From NCBI GenBank assembly GCA_913031145.1, contig CAJWCO010000007.1, positions 16,061 through 80,060 on the forward strand: DNA of 64,000 nt. The letters are read 5' to 3'. A model generated the notes under the pieces. The model was not told the DNA's origin, made no database searches, and saw nothing but the letters and a program-made list of their open reading frames with translations. Shown here one piece after another: positions 42,064 to 50,907 of this stretch. Each line of letters begins with the position of its first letter. Position 1 is the stretch's first letter. The position numbers and the translations under genes were made by a program. The DNA is from an uncultured Cellvibrionales bacterium (GTDB taxonomy: Bacteria; Pseudomonadota; Gammaproteobacteria; Pseudomonadales; Porticoccaceae).

Positions 42064-43842
42064 TCATGTTCTGACGAAGTCCACGCCACTCATTGACTCT
42101 AAGCACGTGGCACCGTCTCCCAAACTTCGCAGTAAGCCATCATTACGAGGCAATATCTGAGTTGCAAAAAATCGTGCAGTCGCGATTTTATTGGTATAAA
42201 AACGGTCCGTAGATCCATCGTCAATCTTACGTTGTGCTGCCGCTGCAAGCCTCACCAACAACCAATAACACAAGGCATTACCGTAAAGCAGCAGGCAGTT
42301 GTAAGCGATCGCAGGCGCATCGTCAGGATGAGACAACACCTGATCCAAGGCCTCTTTGCACTGACGAATTGCCCGTTCTAAAGACGCCACGAGTAGAGTG
42401 AGAGATGACGCAGCATTGCTAAGCTCGGCGACCGTTTCTTGCATCGCAACGATTAAAGACGAAAGGCCCTCACCCCCATCGCGCAAACATTTTCGACCGA
42501 GGAAGTCTAGTCCCTGAATTCCATTCGTTCCTTCGTAGATCGGCAATATACGCGCATCGCGCATGTGCTGCGCGGCACCTGTTTCTTCAATAAAACCCAT
42601 ACCGCCGTGCACCTGCACACCCAAAGATGCGACCTCCATCGACACCTCGGTACACCATCCTTTCACCAGTGGCGTCAGTATTTCAACCCAGCACGCATCT
42701 CGCTTACGGCAGGCTAAATCAGAGTTTCGACGGCTACGATCTTCTGCAGCAATCGCAAAAAATGAGAGTGCACGCCCGCCTTCGACAAGCGCGCGCATCT
42801 GCATCAACATGCGCTTTACATCAGGGTGGTGAATGATAGGCGCGTTCGTATCATGACCCTCGATGCGGCCTTGTACGCGGTCAGAAGCATACGCTACAGC
42901 TTGCTGATACGCGCGCTCGCCAACTGCCACACCCTGATGACCCACCGCTAGGCGAGCATTGTTCATCATCGCAAACATGCACATCAAACCACGATTTTCA
43001 GGACCTACTAAATACCCAACCGCCCCTCCTTTATCGCCGAAAGCCATCGTGCACGTCGGACTCGCATGGATCCCCAGCTTATGTTCAACACCCACTACCG
43101 CAACATCATTGCGTGCCCCAAGACTCCCGTCAGCATTAACCAGATACTTCGGCACCAAAAACAACGAAATACCATTGTTCCCACCCGGTGCTCCAACAAT
43201 ACGGGCCAATACTAAGTGAATAATGTTGTCTGCCAACTCGTGATCACCCCAGGTAATATAGATCTTTTGCCCCTGAATCAAATAGTGATCCCCATGGGGT
43301 TTAGCTTTGGTCTGCACGGCGGACAAATCCGTGCCTGCTTGTGATTCGGTTAGGTTCATCGTCCCTGTCCATGTCCCAGCGATTAATTTTTCCAAATAGG
43401 TCTTTTTCTGCTCGTCAGAGCCATACAAACTGAGAGCATGAATCACCCCGCGCGAGAGCATGGGTAAAAGGCTCAATGCAGTATTGGCAGACTGCAACAT
43501 TTCCTGCGTTGCGAGATCTACGACACTCGGCAACCCAGCGCCGCCGTAATCACTGTCGCCGTTGAGACAGCACCAACCACTTTCGACCATTTGGTCGTAA
43601 ACTCCGTCTAGAGCAGCTGCAGTCTGCACAGTCCCGCCTTTAAGCTGCGTACCCTGACCGTCGGCAGTATGATTAGTGGGTGCAACAATAGTTTCGAAAA
43701 ACTTGGCTGCCTCAACGAGAACAGCATCGACCACATCGCGAGAGGCATCCTCAAAGCCTGACAGTTTACATAACGTATCGTAATTCACTATTTCGTCTAG
43801 AATTAGAGAAATATCTCGCTGCGGTACTTGATACATGGACAT
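42064..43842 (-). CDS. Acyl-CoA dehydrogenase (DmdC-like, ~590 aa class)
   Basis: A 592-aa FAD acyl-CoA dehydrogenase with an extended C-terminal domain. The opening MYQVPQRDISLILDEIVNY is typical of the subgroup that includes 3-methylmercaptopropionyl-CoA dehydrogenase DmdC. FAD/substrate motifs are NLTESQAGTDLSAVQTKA and QVHGGMGFIEETGAAQHMRD; the likely catalytic Glu is in YEGTNGIQGLDFLGRK near 435. The same subgroup also acts on ordinary fatty acyl-CoAs, so I do not assign DMSP metabolism. It stands alone, with no electron-transfer flavoprotein gene nearby. Confidence 0.9.
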   Translation of the reverse strand: MSMYQVPQRDISLILDEIVNYDTLCKLSGFEDASRDVVDAVLVEAAKFFETIVAPTNHTADGQGTQLKGGTVQTAAALDGVYDQMVESGWCCLNGDSDYGGAGLPSVVDLATQEMLQSANTALSLLPMLSRGVIHALSLYGSDEQKKTYLEKLIAGTWTGTMNLTESQAGTDLSAVQTKAKPHGDHYLIQGQKIYITWGDHELADNIIHLVLARIVGAPGGNNGISLFLVPKYLVNADGSLGARNDVAVVGVEHKLGIHASPTCTMAFGDKGGAVGYLVGPENRGLMCMFAMMNNARLAVGHQGVAVGERAYQQAVAYASDRVQGRIEGHDTNAPIIHHPDVKRMLMQMRALVEGGRALSFFAIAAEDRSRRNSDLACRKRDACWVEILTPLVKGWCTEVSMEVASLGVQVHGGMGFIEETGAAQHMRDARILPIYEGTNGIQGLDFLGRKCLRDGGEGLSSLIVAMQETVAELSNAASSLTLLVASLERAIRQCKEALDQVLSHPDDAPAIAYNCLLLYGNALCYWLLVRLAAAAQRKIDDGSTDRFYTNKIATARFFATQILPRNDGLLRSLGDGATCLESMSGVDFVRT

Positions 43843-43980
43843 AAATCGCCTCGGCTACGCGTTCAAATTGAGTGAAATTATTTCGCCACTCTCTAACGCG
43901 AGTGTCGTTAATTTTGTCGAAACTGTAAACCGCTGTATGTGACTCACGGGTCGCCGTCAAAGAACCCTGTCAGGCACTCA

Positions 43981-44409
43981 TCACGTCATTTCAGCAGAAG
44001 ATAGATTCGCTAACTCTTCCGGCGCTAAGGTAGTTTTATAAACCCAGAAAAGAAACACAAATTGCAGGGCCAGGCGGATGTACAAAAATGTCGGACTAAA
44101 CTCTGGGAACAATGCAGGGTAAACCGCCATATAAATATTTACTGGGTAAACTGCCACAAGCAAAAGCATCAGACACGCACCCACCCAGCGACGCAAACGC
44201 GGGAAGTAAATCCCAATCCCACCCACAATCTCCAATACACCGCTGACGTATACTAAACCAAGATGGAATGGCATAAATGGGGGCATAATATGCAGGTAAA
44301 AGTCAGTATCAAAAAAGTGACTTAAGCCGATACCGATAAAAAAGAGAGACAGCAAAACCAACGACAGCGCTCTTTTTCGAGATTTTGGCAGAGCAAAACT
44401 GTGTTCCAT
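43981..44409 (-). CDS. DoxX family membrane protein
   Basis: A 142-aa four-helix membrane protein. The segments are LVLLSLFFIGIGLSHFF, LGLVYVSGVLEIVGGIGIYF, VGACLMLLLVAVYPVNIYMAVY and LALQFVFLFWVY. The VSGVLEIVGGIGIYFPRLR stretch is the DoxX-family signature. Start chosen at ATG 44409 (MEHSFALPKS), preceded by a G-rich leader; a GTG at 44451 would add 14 residues. Function is not established for this branch. It lies between a dehydrogenase and an esterase on the same strand with short gaps. Confidence 0.82.
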   Translation of the reverse strand: MEHSFALPKSRKRALSLVLLSLFFIGIGLSHFFDTDFYLHIMPPFMPFHLGLVYVSGVLEIVGGIGIYFPRLRRWVGACLMLLLVAVYPVNIYMAVYPALFPEFSPTFLYIRLALQFVFLFWVYKTTLAPEELANLSSAEMT

Positions 44410-44484
44410 ACCCACCAAATACCCCCCTATTATTTTTTTCAACGCCCTCACGTTCGAGCAAACGCTGTCAGCCGTAGGTGATTG

Positions 44485-46332
44485 TCAAAAAATCGTAACA
44501 CTGCCGTACGTTTCTCGCAGATCATTGCGAATCTTTTGCTGCTCCTTTGAAATATCAAAAACCTCACAACGACCCTCATTCCAACGACGGTATCGCGAGA
44601 TGTCTGGATCGCCAACGTTAACCAGTGATTCCCACACGATCAAGCATTTTTCCAAATCACTGGCCACTTCCGTGTTCACAACTTGCGCCAATAACGAGTC
44701 CAGATCTTCATCTTCAGACGCAAGAGCCAAATCTGCATCCTTATCGAGCCTCAAGAAAACACGATCATGCGTCGAATACGGCTTCCAAGGTATGGGTAAA
44801 CTCCCATTTGGGTCGCCGGTCTTGGCAAAGTGCGTCCATGTCGACATCATCGTCCGCTCCATCTGATTGCGTGCCTGTCCTTTGGGGTACACGTAACGAC
44901 TTACAGGGCCGTAACGATAGTCACCCGTCAGAAAGGCGACATCAACACCGTGGGCCGCGCCCAGAAAGTTGGGTATATCGGCAAAAAACGAAGCGCGTTG
45001 ATCATCCCAATCGAAGCGATAGGCAAACAACTGCTGATACCCTGCCAGCTGCAATGCCCCAAGCGCGTTATCGACCGCTCTGAGTTTCCATGCGTGCGAA
45101 CGCACACTCACCCATAACGCGTAAAGCGGCTTATTTTTAACCTTCACTACAGGGGGTAGCCAGCGCGTGAATGGATAATGAGTCGCCATAAAATAGCGGT
45201 GTAACCCCAACCAAAATGATAATTCGTCTCTTGTCGTACCCGCAATGACAGGCACGTCTTTACGGTATTTGGGGTTGTGCAACGCCGCCTTCAAACCCTC
45301 GCTTGGAATGACGATATTATCTGATGTGGTCAATGGCATGTAGTCATTGTCTCGGGCGTCTACGTAGGCCGCCACCAGATCGTTTGCATCCAGTGCTTTA
45401 AGCTTATCCCGCAGACTAGGCCAAGACGACTGGTCATATTCTGAGGGCGTTACGGTGTCCGGGTTTGTGAACAGGCGGTTCACCATCTGCCATGATCCGC
45501 GGCGCACGAGCGGATCTTGATTTTGAGCATTGTATGCACTGGCCGGTGTGGCGCTCGTTAGGTATCCCGACTGAGCGATGGCACGATGAAATAGATGATC
45601 AGCTAACGGCGATGCCAAAAGCGCAAATACATTATGCCCACCGGCAGACTCTCCGAAAATAGTCACATTTTTGGCATCGCCGCCAAAATGCGAAATATTC
45701 GTTTGTACCCACCGCAAAGCTTCAATCAAATCTAGGGTGCCAAAATTTGATGTCTTGTCGATTCCCTCTTGAAGCGATTGTATCGCCGGGTGAGTCAACC
45801 ATCCCAGCGCTCCGAGTCGGTAGTTAACCGTGACGACAACGACGTCTTCTTGAGCCACTAAGCGAGAAAAATTGTAGTAATCTTTGGACCCCGATACATT
45901 CCCCCCACCGTGAATCCAAAACATTACTGGGTGGTCACGTGATGTCGAATTTAGCGGCGCTCGAATGTCTAGGTACAAACAGTCTTCGCTCCCAACAACC
46001 CCCTGCCCCGGCACACCTCCATACTGACTTGCTTCTTGCATGCATGCTGTCGTTTTCGCTTTAGGCGGCAATGGGTTCGCGCCCGTTAATGTTCGCGGCG
46101 CGCGCCAACGCAATTCGCCAACAGGTGGCTGAGCGTAGGGAATATCTTGCCATTCGATCACCGATTTGTCCCCAACGCTGACAATCTGGCCCCGTGTAAC
46201 GCCACTAGAAGTCGCCACCGAAACCGCTTGGGCGTCTTCTGAACTTGGGAAGTGACAAGCGGGCAAATAAAAAACAGAAAATAAAAGCACTAAAAGCGCA
46301 CCCACACGCCTTTCTTTTAGATAGCCTTTCAT
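44485..46332 (-). CDS. Type-B carboxylesterase, lipoprotein
   Basis: A 615-aa alpha/beta-hydrolase (para-nitrobenzyl-esterase class). It starts with MKGYLKERRVGALLVLLF and a lipobox FYLPACHF, so it is exported and lipid-anchored. The nucleophile is in IFGESAGGHN near 227, the acid in GTTRDELSFW near 365 and the His in FLGAAHGVDVAF near 456. The oxyanion sequence HGGGNVSG is present, as is SEDCLYLDIRAP. I chose ATG 46332 (AAGGAA upstream); an earlier in-frame ATG at 46392 would spoil the signal peptide. It hydrolyses esters of unknown identity at the cell surface or in the periplasm. Confidence 0.9.
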   Translation of the reverse strand: MKGYLKERRVGALLVLLFSVFYLPACHFPSSEDAQAVSVATSSGVTRGQIVSVGDKSVIEWQDIPYAQPPVGELRWRAPRTLTGANPLPPKAKTTACMQEASQYGGVPGQGVVGSEDCLYLDIRAPLNSTSRDHPVMFWIHGGGNVSGSKDYYNFSRLVAQEDVVVVTVNYRLGALGWLTHPAIQSLQEGIDKTSNFGTLDLIEALRWVQTNISHFGGDAKNVTIFGESAGGHNVFALLASPLADHLFHRAIAQSGYLTSATPASAYNAQNQDPLVRRGSWQMVNRLFTNPDTVTPSEYDQSSWPSLRDKLKALDANDLVAAYVDARDNDYMPLTTSDNIVIPSEGLKAALHNPKYRKDVPVIAGTTRDELSFWLGLHRYFMATHYPFTRWLPPVVKVKNKPLYALWVSVRSHAWKLRAVDNALGALQLAGYQQLFAYRFDWDDQRASFFADIPNFLGAAHGVDVAFLTGDYRYGPVSRYVYPKGQARNQMERTMMSTWTHFAKTGDPNGSLPIPWKPYSTHDRVFLRLDKDADLALASEDEDLDSLLAQVVNTEVASDLEKCLIVWESLVNVGDPDISRYRRWNEGRCEVFDISKEQQKIRNDLRETYGSVTIF

Positions 46333-46528
46333 CTGCAAAGTTTCCTTAGTAGCCATGGTACAAATGTGTGCATACAGACCCGTGGTCTTCACCTATGAGC
46401 TCTGCCCCAGTCACAAGTGATCGAGTCGGCAATCGCCGCATAGCATCATAGCTGTATAGTATAGCTCTCATATCGCAAAATTGGGCCTTATTTGCACTCT
46501 AACGAAGAGCCGACTTGAATTCTTAAAT

Positions 46529-46550
46529 ACGAATCATTATTATTATCATA
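46529..46550 (+). promoter_or_regulatory. Weak Fur-box-like AT-rich element
   Basis: AATCATTATTATTATCA resembles half of the Fur consensus (GATAATGATAATCATTATC); by eye about 12 of 19 positions agree. It lies about 30 bases before the ribosome site of the small gene at 46580. It may be a chance AT-rich match. Confidence 0.25.
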
Positions 46551-46579
46551 TAAGCGTATTTTCACCCAAGGAGAACAAC

Positions 46580-46822
46580 ATGGCATTTAGACCACGTAAA
46601 TCGCAGCACGACGCTGAATCGATTGCGGTTTCGCCCTATTGCGAATTATGGAAGTGTGAGGGATGTGATAATTTACACTTGGTTCTTGGCGATATTTCTA
46701 TCAAGCTCGGTTGGGAGCACATTGTCGGTATTGCCAATACGCTGAACCTCGCACTCTATGAAAGTGCTGCAACAACGGCATCTGTAAAAGATCATCATCT
46801 CTCTGAGCGCGTGGTTAACTGA
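46580..46822 (+). CDS. Small CxxC protein, unknown
   Basis: An 80-aa protein with AAGGAGAA seven to eight bases before the ATG, a very good ribosome site. It starts MAFRPRKSQHDAES. WKCEGCDNLHLVLGDISIKLGW holds a CxxC followed by His, possibly a metal site, then a beta-rich core and a helix (VGIANTLNLALYESA). I do not recognise the family. Its stop overlaps the next start (TGATG), so the two are coupled. Confidence 0.7.
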   Translation: MAFRPRKSQHDAESIAVSPYCELWKCEGCDNLHLVLGDISIKLGWEHIVGIANTLNLALYESAATTASVKDHHLSERVVN

Positions 46823-47115
46823 TGATGTACCAGATCCATGCGCGACTCGTGGGAAAGCAACCACAACTCGATATTATCGACGCCGCGACAGGATCAACCT
46901 GTGTCTCTTGGCGCTACAGCCAACACCAGTCTGGTGACCACAGTGAATCGTTGGAAATTAAACGGCTTTTTCGTCAACTGTTTATACTTGGATGCAAAGA
47001 AAGACTCCGCATGGGAAGACAGCAAAGTCCCGGTGTTGGAGTAAAAAATCGTCTGGTGATTGATTTGAATAAAAACATCAACTCGTGGGAGCTACCGCCA
47101 TCCACTCAGTCTTGA
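46822..47115 (+). CDS. Unknown 97-aa protein, coupled to the preceding gene
   Basis: Starts within the stop of the CxxC gene (ATG 46822, with a second ATG at 46825). MMYQIHARLVGKQPQLDIIDAATGSTCVSWRY suggests a beta-sheet start, followed by a basic helix (EIKRLFRQLFILGCKERLRM). No known motif or signal peptide. Its 3' end overlaps the convergent 290-aa gene by 10 bases. Confidence 0.6.
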   Translation: MMYQIHARLVGKQPQLDIIDAATGSTCVSWRYSQHQSGDHSESLEIKRLFRQLFILGCKERLRMGRQQSPGVGVKNRLVIDLNKNINSWELPPSTQS

Positions 47116-47978
47116 CTCAACATAAACGCGATAAGACCGAGAATTATCACCTGAACGATCATTAACGGGCGAAAGCTTCGCACAACGTCAATGACATGTT
47201 GAAGTTTATGCAAATGCTCCTGCAGCAATTGTAGGGGTTTTACGGGCTCCTCAACAGGTTCCAACGTAAAGCGGAACATGTCGTTACAGCGCGTTTCATC
47301 GATGAGTGGGAAAATGTAGTCTTCACTACTCATCGATTCTCTCTCTGTTGGCAGGAGATTATCGAACGTCTCTTCGATCAATCGCCACGGGGTCACTAAA
47401 ACGGTGGTAGTTAGTCGACGATACTGCCCTGAATTTATATCCGCGGTCAAAGTTTCCATCATGCTACGATCGACCAGAATGCGAACCATCACATAAAACT
47501 TGCCCTGCCAACCACTCTTGACGCTAGCCGTCGCGTTTAATTCTTGCCCCTGCACATGACAGATTTCTACAGTGACCGCCGTATCATCTGGCAAACCGCA
47601 CCGCAACACGCCATCCCAAGTTGGGTCGGTGTCGGCGTCGGCATCAAACTGATAAAGCTCCTCAGGTATTTTTACATCGAAACGAGACAGGTGACCCACA
47701 TACTCGGCCTGCCGTGTAAAGTCGAGTTGATGAGCCACGGCCACATAAGTCTTGGAGTGATCCTGATTCTGCCAATCCAGTAAATTTGTCTCAATCCGCA
47801 ATTGCTTACCCATCAACTGCGGGTTGCCCGGTTTTGCCCGACTAAAATACCGCGCATTGGCACCGTCGCCGAGGCGTAAAAACTCCCAACTTTCAAAAAT
47901 ACTCGCATCAGGTTCGACTTGGAAGCGATCGAGTGGAAGTTGACTGACGGAATCAATCAGTTTGTAGTTGATCTTCAT
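47106..47978 (-). CDS. Unknown 290-aa tail-anchored protein
   Basis: A soluble N-terminal region of about 265 residues (beta-rich, with FESWEFLRLGDGANARYF and TTTVLVTPWRLIEETFDNLLP) is followed by one C-terminal transmembrane helix, LMIVQVIILGLIAFMLSQD. That predicts a tail anchor with the bulk in the cytoplasm. I do not recognise the family. A sigma70-type promoter (48023-48051) lies 45-73 bases upstream. Convergent with and slightly overlapping the 97-aa gene. Confidence 0.7.
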   Translation of the reverse strand: MKINYKLIDSVSQLPLDRFQVEPDASIFESWEFLRLGDGANARYFSRAKPGNPQLMGKQLRIETNLLDWQNQDHSKTYVAVAHQLDFTRQAEYVGHLSRFDVKIPEELYQFDADADTDPTWDGVLRCGLPDDTAVTVEICHVQGQELNATASVKSGWQGKFYVMVRILVDRSMMETLTADINSGQYRRLTTTVLVTPWRLIEETFDNLLPTERESMSSEDYIFPLIDETRCNDMFRFTLEPVEEPVKPLQLLQEHLHKLQHVIDVVRSFRPLMIVQVIILGLIAFMLSQD

Positions 47979-48316
47979 TGATGCGATGCACTCCGGCGCA
48001 ATTTTTCTAAACGGTTTCGATCTTTATAAACTTTTTTTGTATCGTAAACAACCTTTTATCTGCTTTTATGCTAGCACATTCTTATGGCCTACTCACCCAG
48101 TGTCCGCTGATATGCGGATAACTCGAAAAGCGCTTTCGGGCATGCGGGGGCATATTTTGCGACAACGCTCAACTTCAGATACAGTGTGTAAAAGAACATG
48201 TCGAGTTTTAAGACGCGCATGTCGCTCAAAGAGGAATGTGACAAACCACGCCTGTTATTAAGCGTTTTTTGAGCGCGACAGCGAAATATGGCGCGAAACA
48301 CATGAGGTAAGATTTT
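47979..48316. other. 338-base divergent gap
   Basis: It contains the promoter of the leftward 290-aa gene and the leader of the rightward secreted protein. It includes an inverted repeat CGAAA-AGCGC-TTTCG and AT-rich stretches, but no gene or strong terminator. Confidence 0.5.
48023..48051 (-). promoter_or_regulatory. Candidate promoter of the 290-aa gene
   Basis: On the minus strand TTGTTT (48046-48051) and TATAAA (48023-48028) are 17 bases apart, with an A7 tract between them. The position fits transcription of the tail-anchored protein gene. Confidence 0.45.
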
Positions 48317-48712
48317 TTGATTAATTCAATGAGACCGTCACTCGCGATATTGCTACTGCTTCTTTGCACAAGCGTTTTTGGCGAGACCGTGACCGGGCGC
48401 TATGTGTCCAACCCACCCACGTTCATGCATCACTTTTTCGCCAACAAAACCTACACCGGGCGCGCTAATGGGAAAACCGCAGAGGGTGTGTGGGAACAAG
48501 GTGATCAAATCTGCTCACCGTTTAACGACGCTAACCTAAAGCTCTATGCTGGAGACGGTCAATGTTGTCTCGAGGTCAAAACAGTCGGAAGTCACCACGT
48601 ATTCTCAAAAATTTTATTTACTGGCAATCGCCGCACGTCGCTCTATGCGCTATGTACGCACTCCGTTATGAAGCAGTCGAGCAGTTCCGTTACGACCCCA
48701 GACGTCAATTAA
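48317..48712 (+). CDS. Small secreted Cys-containing protein, unknown
   Basis: 131 aa with a clear signal peptide (RPSLAILLLLLCTSVFGETV, cleavage after VFG likely). The mature part has four to five Cys (QICSPF, GQCCLEV, ALCTHS) that could form disulfides, and a WEQGDQIC motif. The start codon appears to be TTG 48317, because GAGG lies nine bases upstream; the ATG at 48329 has no ribosome site. The TGRYVSNPPTFMHHFF stretch and size recall small periplasmic lipocalin-like or dehydrogenase-associated proteins, but I cannot name it. Confidence 0.6.
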   Translation: MINSMRPSLAILLLLLCTSVFGETVTGRYVSNPPTFMHHFFANKTYTGRANGKTAEGVWEQGDQICSPFNDANLKLYAGDGQCCLEVKTVGSHHVFSKILFTGNRRTSLYALCTHSVMKQSSSSVTTPDVN

Positions 48713-48885
48713 ACGCAACTGCCCTCTATTGAGCTGCCAAGATCTGTCCGTAAAGTGACGTTAGACGTTGTCTAGAGTCTCATTTTTGAACAGTGCACCG
48801 ACAGACGTGGTGCCGGATCTGCGCCGGCCTGAACCAAAATGCCCCACATATAACGTCTCGTAAGCCCCTTACAGGGAGGAAAATC

Positions 48886-49290
48886 TTAGATTCGTTCGGT
48901 CACCTGACACTGATACCGGCGATTGCGGTCTTGCTGTGTACCCTTATATCGGTCTTTGCTCGCCACTAACGTAATTCTGTTCACGATCATTGTTGCATCG
49001 GGGCAACTCAGTTGGCTCTTGCACTGGTCGCGCGGAACCGCTCGAATCTGGTATTGATGTTCATTAACAATTAGATTGTCAAAGGTCCCACCGTTCCACG
49101 TCATTGTTTTATTTTTAGGATTAATTGTGATCACTGTTTTAAGCTTACTCTCTGACTTTAAGTCAACGCGATCGCACGACAAATGCACGGGAGCCACTTC
49201 GTCAGCATAATCCATCGTCGCCAACGTGGTTATTACGGCAATCGAAAATAAGGTTGCCAACACCGCGAAATATCTCTTCTTTACAATCAT
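48886..49290 (-). CDS. Small secreted protein, unknown
   Basis: 134 aa. KKRYFAVLATLFSIAVITTLAT is a signal peptide or anchor. The mature region includes LSCDRVDLKSESKLKTVITI, MTWNGGTFDNL and two further Cys pairs (DQCKSQLSC, RYQCQV), compatible with a small disulfide-bonded beta domain. No family recognised. Monocistronic and convergent with the secreted gene at 48317. Confidence 0.6.
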   Translation of the reverse strand: MIVKKRYFAVLATLFSIAVITTLATMDYADEVAPVHLSCDRVDLKSESKLKTVITINPKNKTMTWNGGTFDNLIVNEHQYQIRAVPRDQCKSQLSCPDATMIVNRITLVASKDRYKGTQQDRNRRYQCQVTERI

Positions 49291-49506
49291 TTAAGTCCTG
49301 CTCCCAAGCAGACGGGCCCTCGTTTATCGATAAGGATCAATCGGACACTGCGTCTATCGCCCGCTCGTATCACTACTTCGCCTCAAAGACGGAAAAAATC
49401 GCAAATACATCACACATAATAGGCAGATCACATGCATTTCTTATCAATCCGGTGCGCTGCATCTTGTTTTCGGTGGTTATGCCCAAGTTTAACGCAGATA
49501 TTCACA

Positions 49507-50196
49507 CTAGTTTTGCACCCTTTGGTCACGCTCAATACAGTCGTCCAGTAATGCCAACACCGCACTCCTTGATTTTAACTTCGTACTTCTAAACGCTTCC
49601 TTATTGAGCGCACCAAAACCCTCAACAGTCTTTTTAAGTGCACCATCTATCTGCTCGGGGCCGACTATCGTGTCATAAAAACCTGCAGTGACTGCCGTTT
49701 CAGGGGAGACGATTTCTGCATTGATCACGCAACGATTAAAGTAATTTGACGGTAGTCGATAGCGTGCCAGTTCAATGCCAAAATGATGCATCGTTAGGCC
49801 TATCATCGTTTCATTGAGCCCAATTCTATAGGGACCCTTAACGCCTATTCGATAGTCACATGCGAGCATAAAAAAAGCGCCCATGGCAATGCAGTGTCCC
49901 GTCGACGCTGCAATCACTGGCCTTGGGAAGCTCAAAATCCTGCGTGCCATCTTCGATCCGCGCGTCACTAAAGCGATCGCGTCTTGTGGACTGTTAGACA
50001 TTTCTCTCAAATCAAACCCCGCGGAAAACTGCCCCGGGCGCCCGCTTACCGTAACAATCGCATTCGCTTCTTCGGCGATGTCAAATGCTTCGTTGAGCGC
50101 ATCCCACATTGCGCTCGACAGCGCATTAACTTTGCCATCATTTAAGGTGATGGCAACGACACCATCGCCTTTTTTGTACGTTAAAATATCGCTCAT
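49507..50196 (-). CDS. Enoyl-CoA hydratase/isomerase (crotonase) family
   Basis: A 229-aa crotonase-fold protein, shorter than typical hydratases (about 260). The oxyanion-hole segments are GRPGQFSAGFDLREM and GHCIAMGAFFMLACDYRIG. A catalytic-position Glu is seen in GLNETMIGLTMHHFGIELAR. The second Glu of the hydratase pair is not obvious, so an isomerase or hydrolase role is possible. Its coenzyme A substrate is unknown. It follows the gene for a small membrane peptide (154 bases away) on the same strand. Confidence 0.85.
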   Translation of the reverse strand: MSDILTYKKGDGVVAITLNDGKVNALSSAMWDALNEAFDIAEEANAIVTVSGRPGQFSAGFDLREMSNSPQDAIALVTRGSKMARRILSFPRPVIAASTGHCIAMGAFFMLACDYRIGVKGPYRIGLNETMIGLTMHHFGIELARYRLPSNYFNRCVINAEIVSPETAVTAGFYDTIVGPEQIDGALKKTVEGFGALNKEAFRSTKLKSRSAVLALLDDCIERDQRVQN

Positions 50197-50350
50197 AAAT
50201 ATCGCTCCGTGATAGTTTCTCCATTCTGCAACGGCCTTTCACTCGATACGCGAGCTAAGCAAGTCGATTAACCACGCAACATTGCCGCGTTGCAATGCTC
50301 TACGCGATTCACGCCCCAACAATGCAGGCCCATTCGCAGACTCTCTTCAG

Positions 50351-50500
50351 TTATTCATCGTATTTACGCTTCGTCCAGTGAACAATTTCTCCAGTTTCAA
50401 TACGGCGCTCAACTTCCAATACTTTTTGCAATAAAAACAATAAACTAGCGATCATCACAACAATCGCCACCACTAAAAGTAACATAAAACTTGAAAGCAT
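50351..50500 (-). CDS. 49-aa single-pass membrane peptide
   Basis: ATG at 50500 has GGAG seven bases upstream (AGAGAGGAGATCCCTG). The peptide starts MLSSFMLLLVVAIVVMIASL, one transmembrane helix, then has a charged tail (QKVLEVERRIETGEIVHWTK) ending RKYDE. Base composition and codon pattern look coding. It resembles small bacterial membrane proteins that regulate larger partners, but no family is known to me. Confidence 0.65.
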   Translation of the reverse strand: MLSSFMLLLVVAIVVMIASLLFLLQKVLEVERRIETGEIVHWTKRKYDE

Positions 50501-50907
50501 CAGGGATCTCCTCTCTGAAAACCACGAAACCTTAGACGTAGGTAAAAGTGATCATTTTTCGTTAGCCGTCATTAATCTCAGTCTCTGTTGGTACGATGGC
50601 CCTGTATCAGGGTAGTCGAGTGAAAAATAAATATTTTTCGGTGACCCATAACGCCCTGATAGATGCCTTACGTACTCTAGCGGCCCCTCTCTGTGCCACT
50701 AAACACACCTAACTCAGCGCACACGTGTGAAGGCACTATTTAAAGGCCCAAACATTCGCCCTAATGCCCTCGATAGTCATAGGATATCCTGCTTACCCTA
50801 AGAGGTAAATACCCTCGAAGCGCTGTCCACATTTGTTTGTATTAACTGGCTACCGAGGCCGATCGAGTGCACTCGAAAAGTGGCGCTCGGCGACCGCGAT
50901 AACCCAG
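50501..50907. other. 407-base gene-free gap with two short palindromes
   Basis: Between the lipoprotein gene end and the small membrane peptide. Two inverted repeats are visible: CCCTG-TAT-CAGGG (50600-50612) and the AT-rich GAAAAATA-AA-TATTTTTC (50622-50639). The second is an 8-bp perfect stem. Neither is followed by a T tract on the right strand to make a good terminator. No gene supported. Confidence 0.55.

Noticed and set aside
46453..46475. CTGTATAGTATAGCTC as a second LexA box
   Set aside because: Lacks the CAG half; only the left half resembles the consensus.
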